A stretch of DNA of 64,000 nucleotides from the NCBI GenBank assembly GCA_006218025.1, contig VBWA01000019.1, positions 103,575 to 167,574 on the forward strand. Reading direction: 5' to 3'. Position numbers and translations under genes: made by a program. Shown one piece after another: positions 63,945-64,000 of this stretch. Source of the DNA: Rhodocyclaceae bacterium (GTDB taxonomy: Bacteria > Pseudomonadota > Gammaproteobacteria > Burkholderiales > Rhodocyclaceae). Below the pieces are notes generated by a model that was not told the DNA's origin, did not search any database, and worked only from the letters and a program-made list of their open reading frames with translations. Numbering within the stretch: position 1 is the stretch's first letter; every line of letters begins with the position of its first letter.

Positions 63945-64000
63945 GTATAGACCGGACACATAGGTAACGGGTGTGCGGAGACATAGGTAACACTATGCAG
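63945..64000 (+). mobile_element. Probable left end of an IS481-like insertion sequence (cut by window)
   Basis: GGACACATAGGTAAC and GGAGACATAGGTAACAC occur as near-identical units about 22 bp apart, the pattern I associate with the ends of IS481-type elements just upstream of the transposase. No transposase codons fall inside the window. The call is by motif recall only. Confidence 0.45.

Overview
The window looks like a chromosomal segment of a high-GC betaproteobacterium. The inference is Rhodocyclales or a related family, based on the argD-argF-argG order, exbB-exbD-lpxK-kdsB-adk, icd/aceK/clpS/clpA, PPi-dependent phosphofructokinase beside a proton-pumping pyrophosphatase, and NapC-type cytochromes. 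No rRNA or tRNA gene was seen. Most genes look like core genes; 13-20.6 kb is an accessory island with lower GC in parts.

Layout. 0-11.1 kb (+): the end of a branched-chain amino-acid-type ABC transporter, then a catabolic operon (fused enoyl-CoA hydratase/3-hydroxyacyl-CoA dehydrogenase, thiolase, SDR, hotdog thioesterase, MDR reductase, APH-type kinase, acyl-CoA dehydrogenase, acyl-CoA ligase). The kinase/dehydrogenase pair resembles the split halves of ACAD10/ACAD11 and LvaA/LvaC, so 4-hydroxy acids are a plausible substrate class. 11.2-12.8 kb: a two-receiver GGDEF protein. 13.0-20.6 kb: three genes each followed by an attC-like site with no integrase in the window, then four toxin-antitoxin-like modules (PIN/VapC, MqsRA, the Fic/HTH 'mobile mystery' pair, and an unnamed pair) and a GNAT acetyltransferase. 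A truncated duplicate of an aldo/keto reductase start marks one edge of an insertion.

20.6-30.8 kb: aldo/keto reductase, acetyl-CoA acetyltransferase, CbiB/AmpE-like membrane protein, NudL, a glutamine amidotransferase, YajQ, PpnP, DUF2788, the argDFG operon with a terminator-like hairpin in its leader, and a ParA ATPase. 31-41 kb: rpsT, murJ, ggt, a frameshifted hppA, two phosphofructokinases of different phosphoryl-donor type, adk and kdsB. 41-47 kb: lpxK, exbD, exbB, a gene-free stretch with two perfect DnaA boxes, xseA, sodB, slyX and small proteins. 47-60 kb: isocitrate control and the glyoxylate shunt (aceK, icd, aceA, aceB and a LysR regulator), with csp, clpS, clpA and rraA between. 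60-64 kb: a multihaem NapC-type fusion, a dihaem cytochrome and a sulfide dehydrogenase flavoprotein, ending in what looks like the edge of an IS element.

The most unusual pattern is a dispersed 28-bp element with core GTCGGCGCTGG. I count ten good copies across the window. They lie at the 3' ends of genes, two of them supplying part of a TGA stop codon, and inside the coding sequences of ggt, lpxK and a LysR gene without breaking the frame. Other notable items are three operators spaced exactly 33 bp apart at the Fic/HTH module, and an out-of-frame deletion of about 46 nt in hppA.
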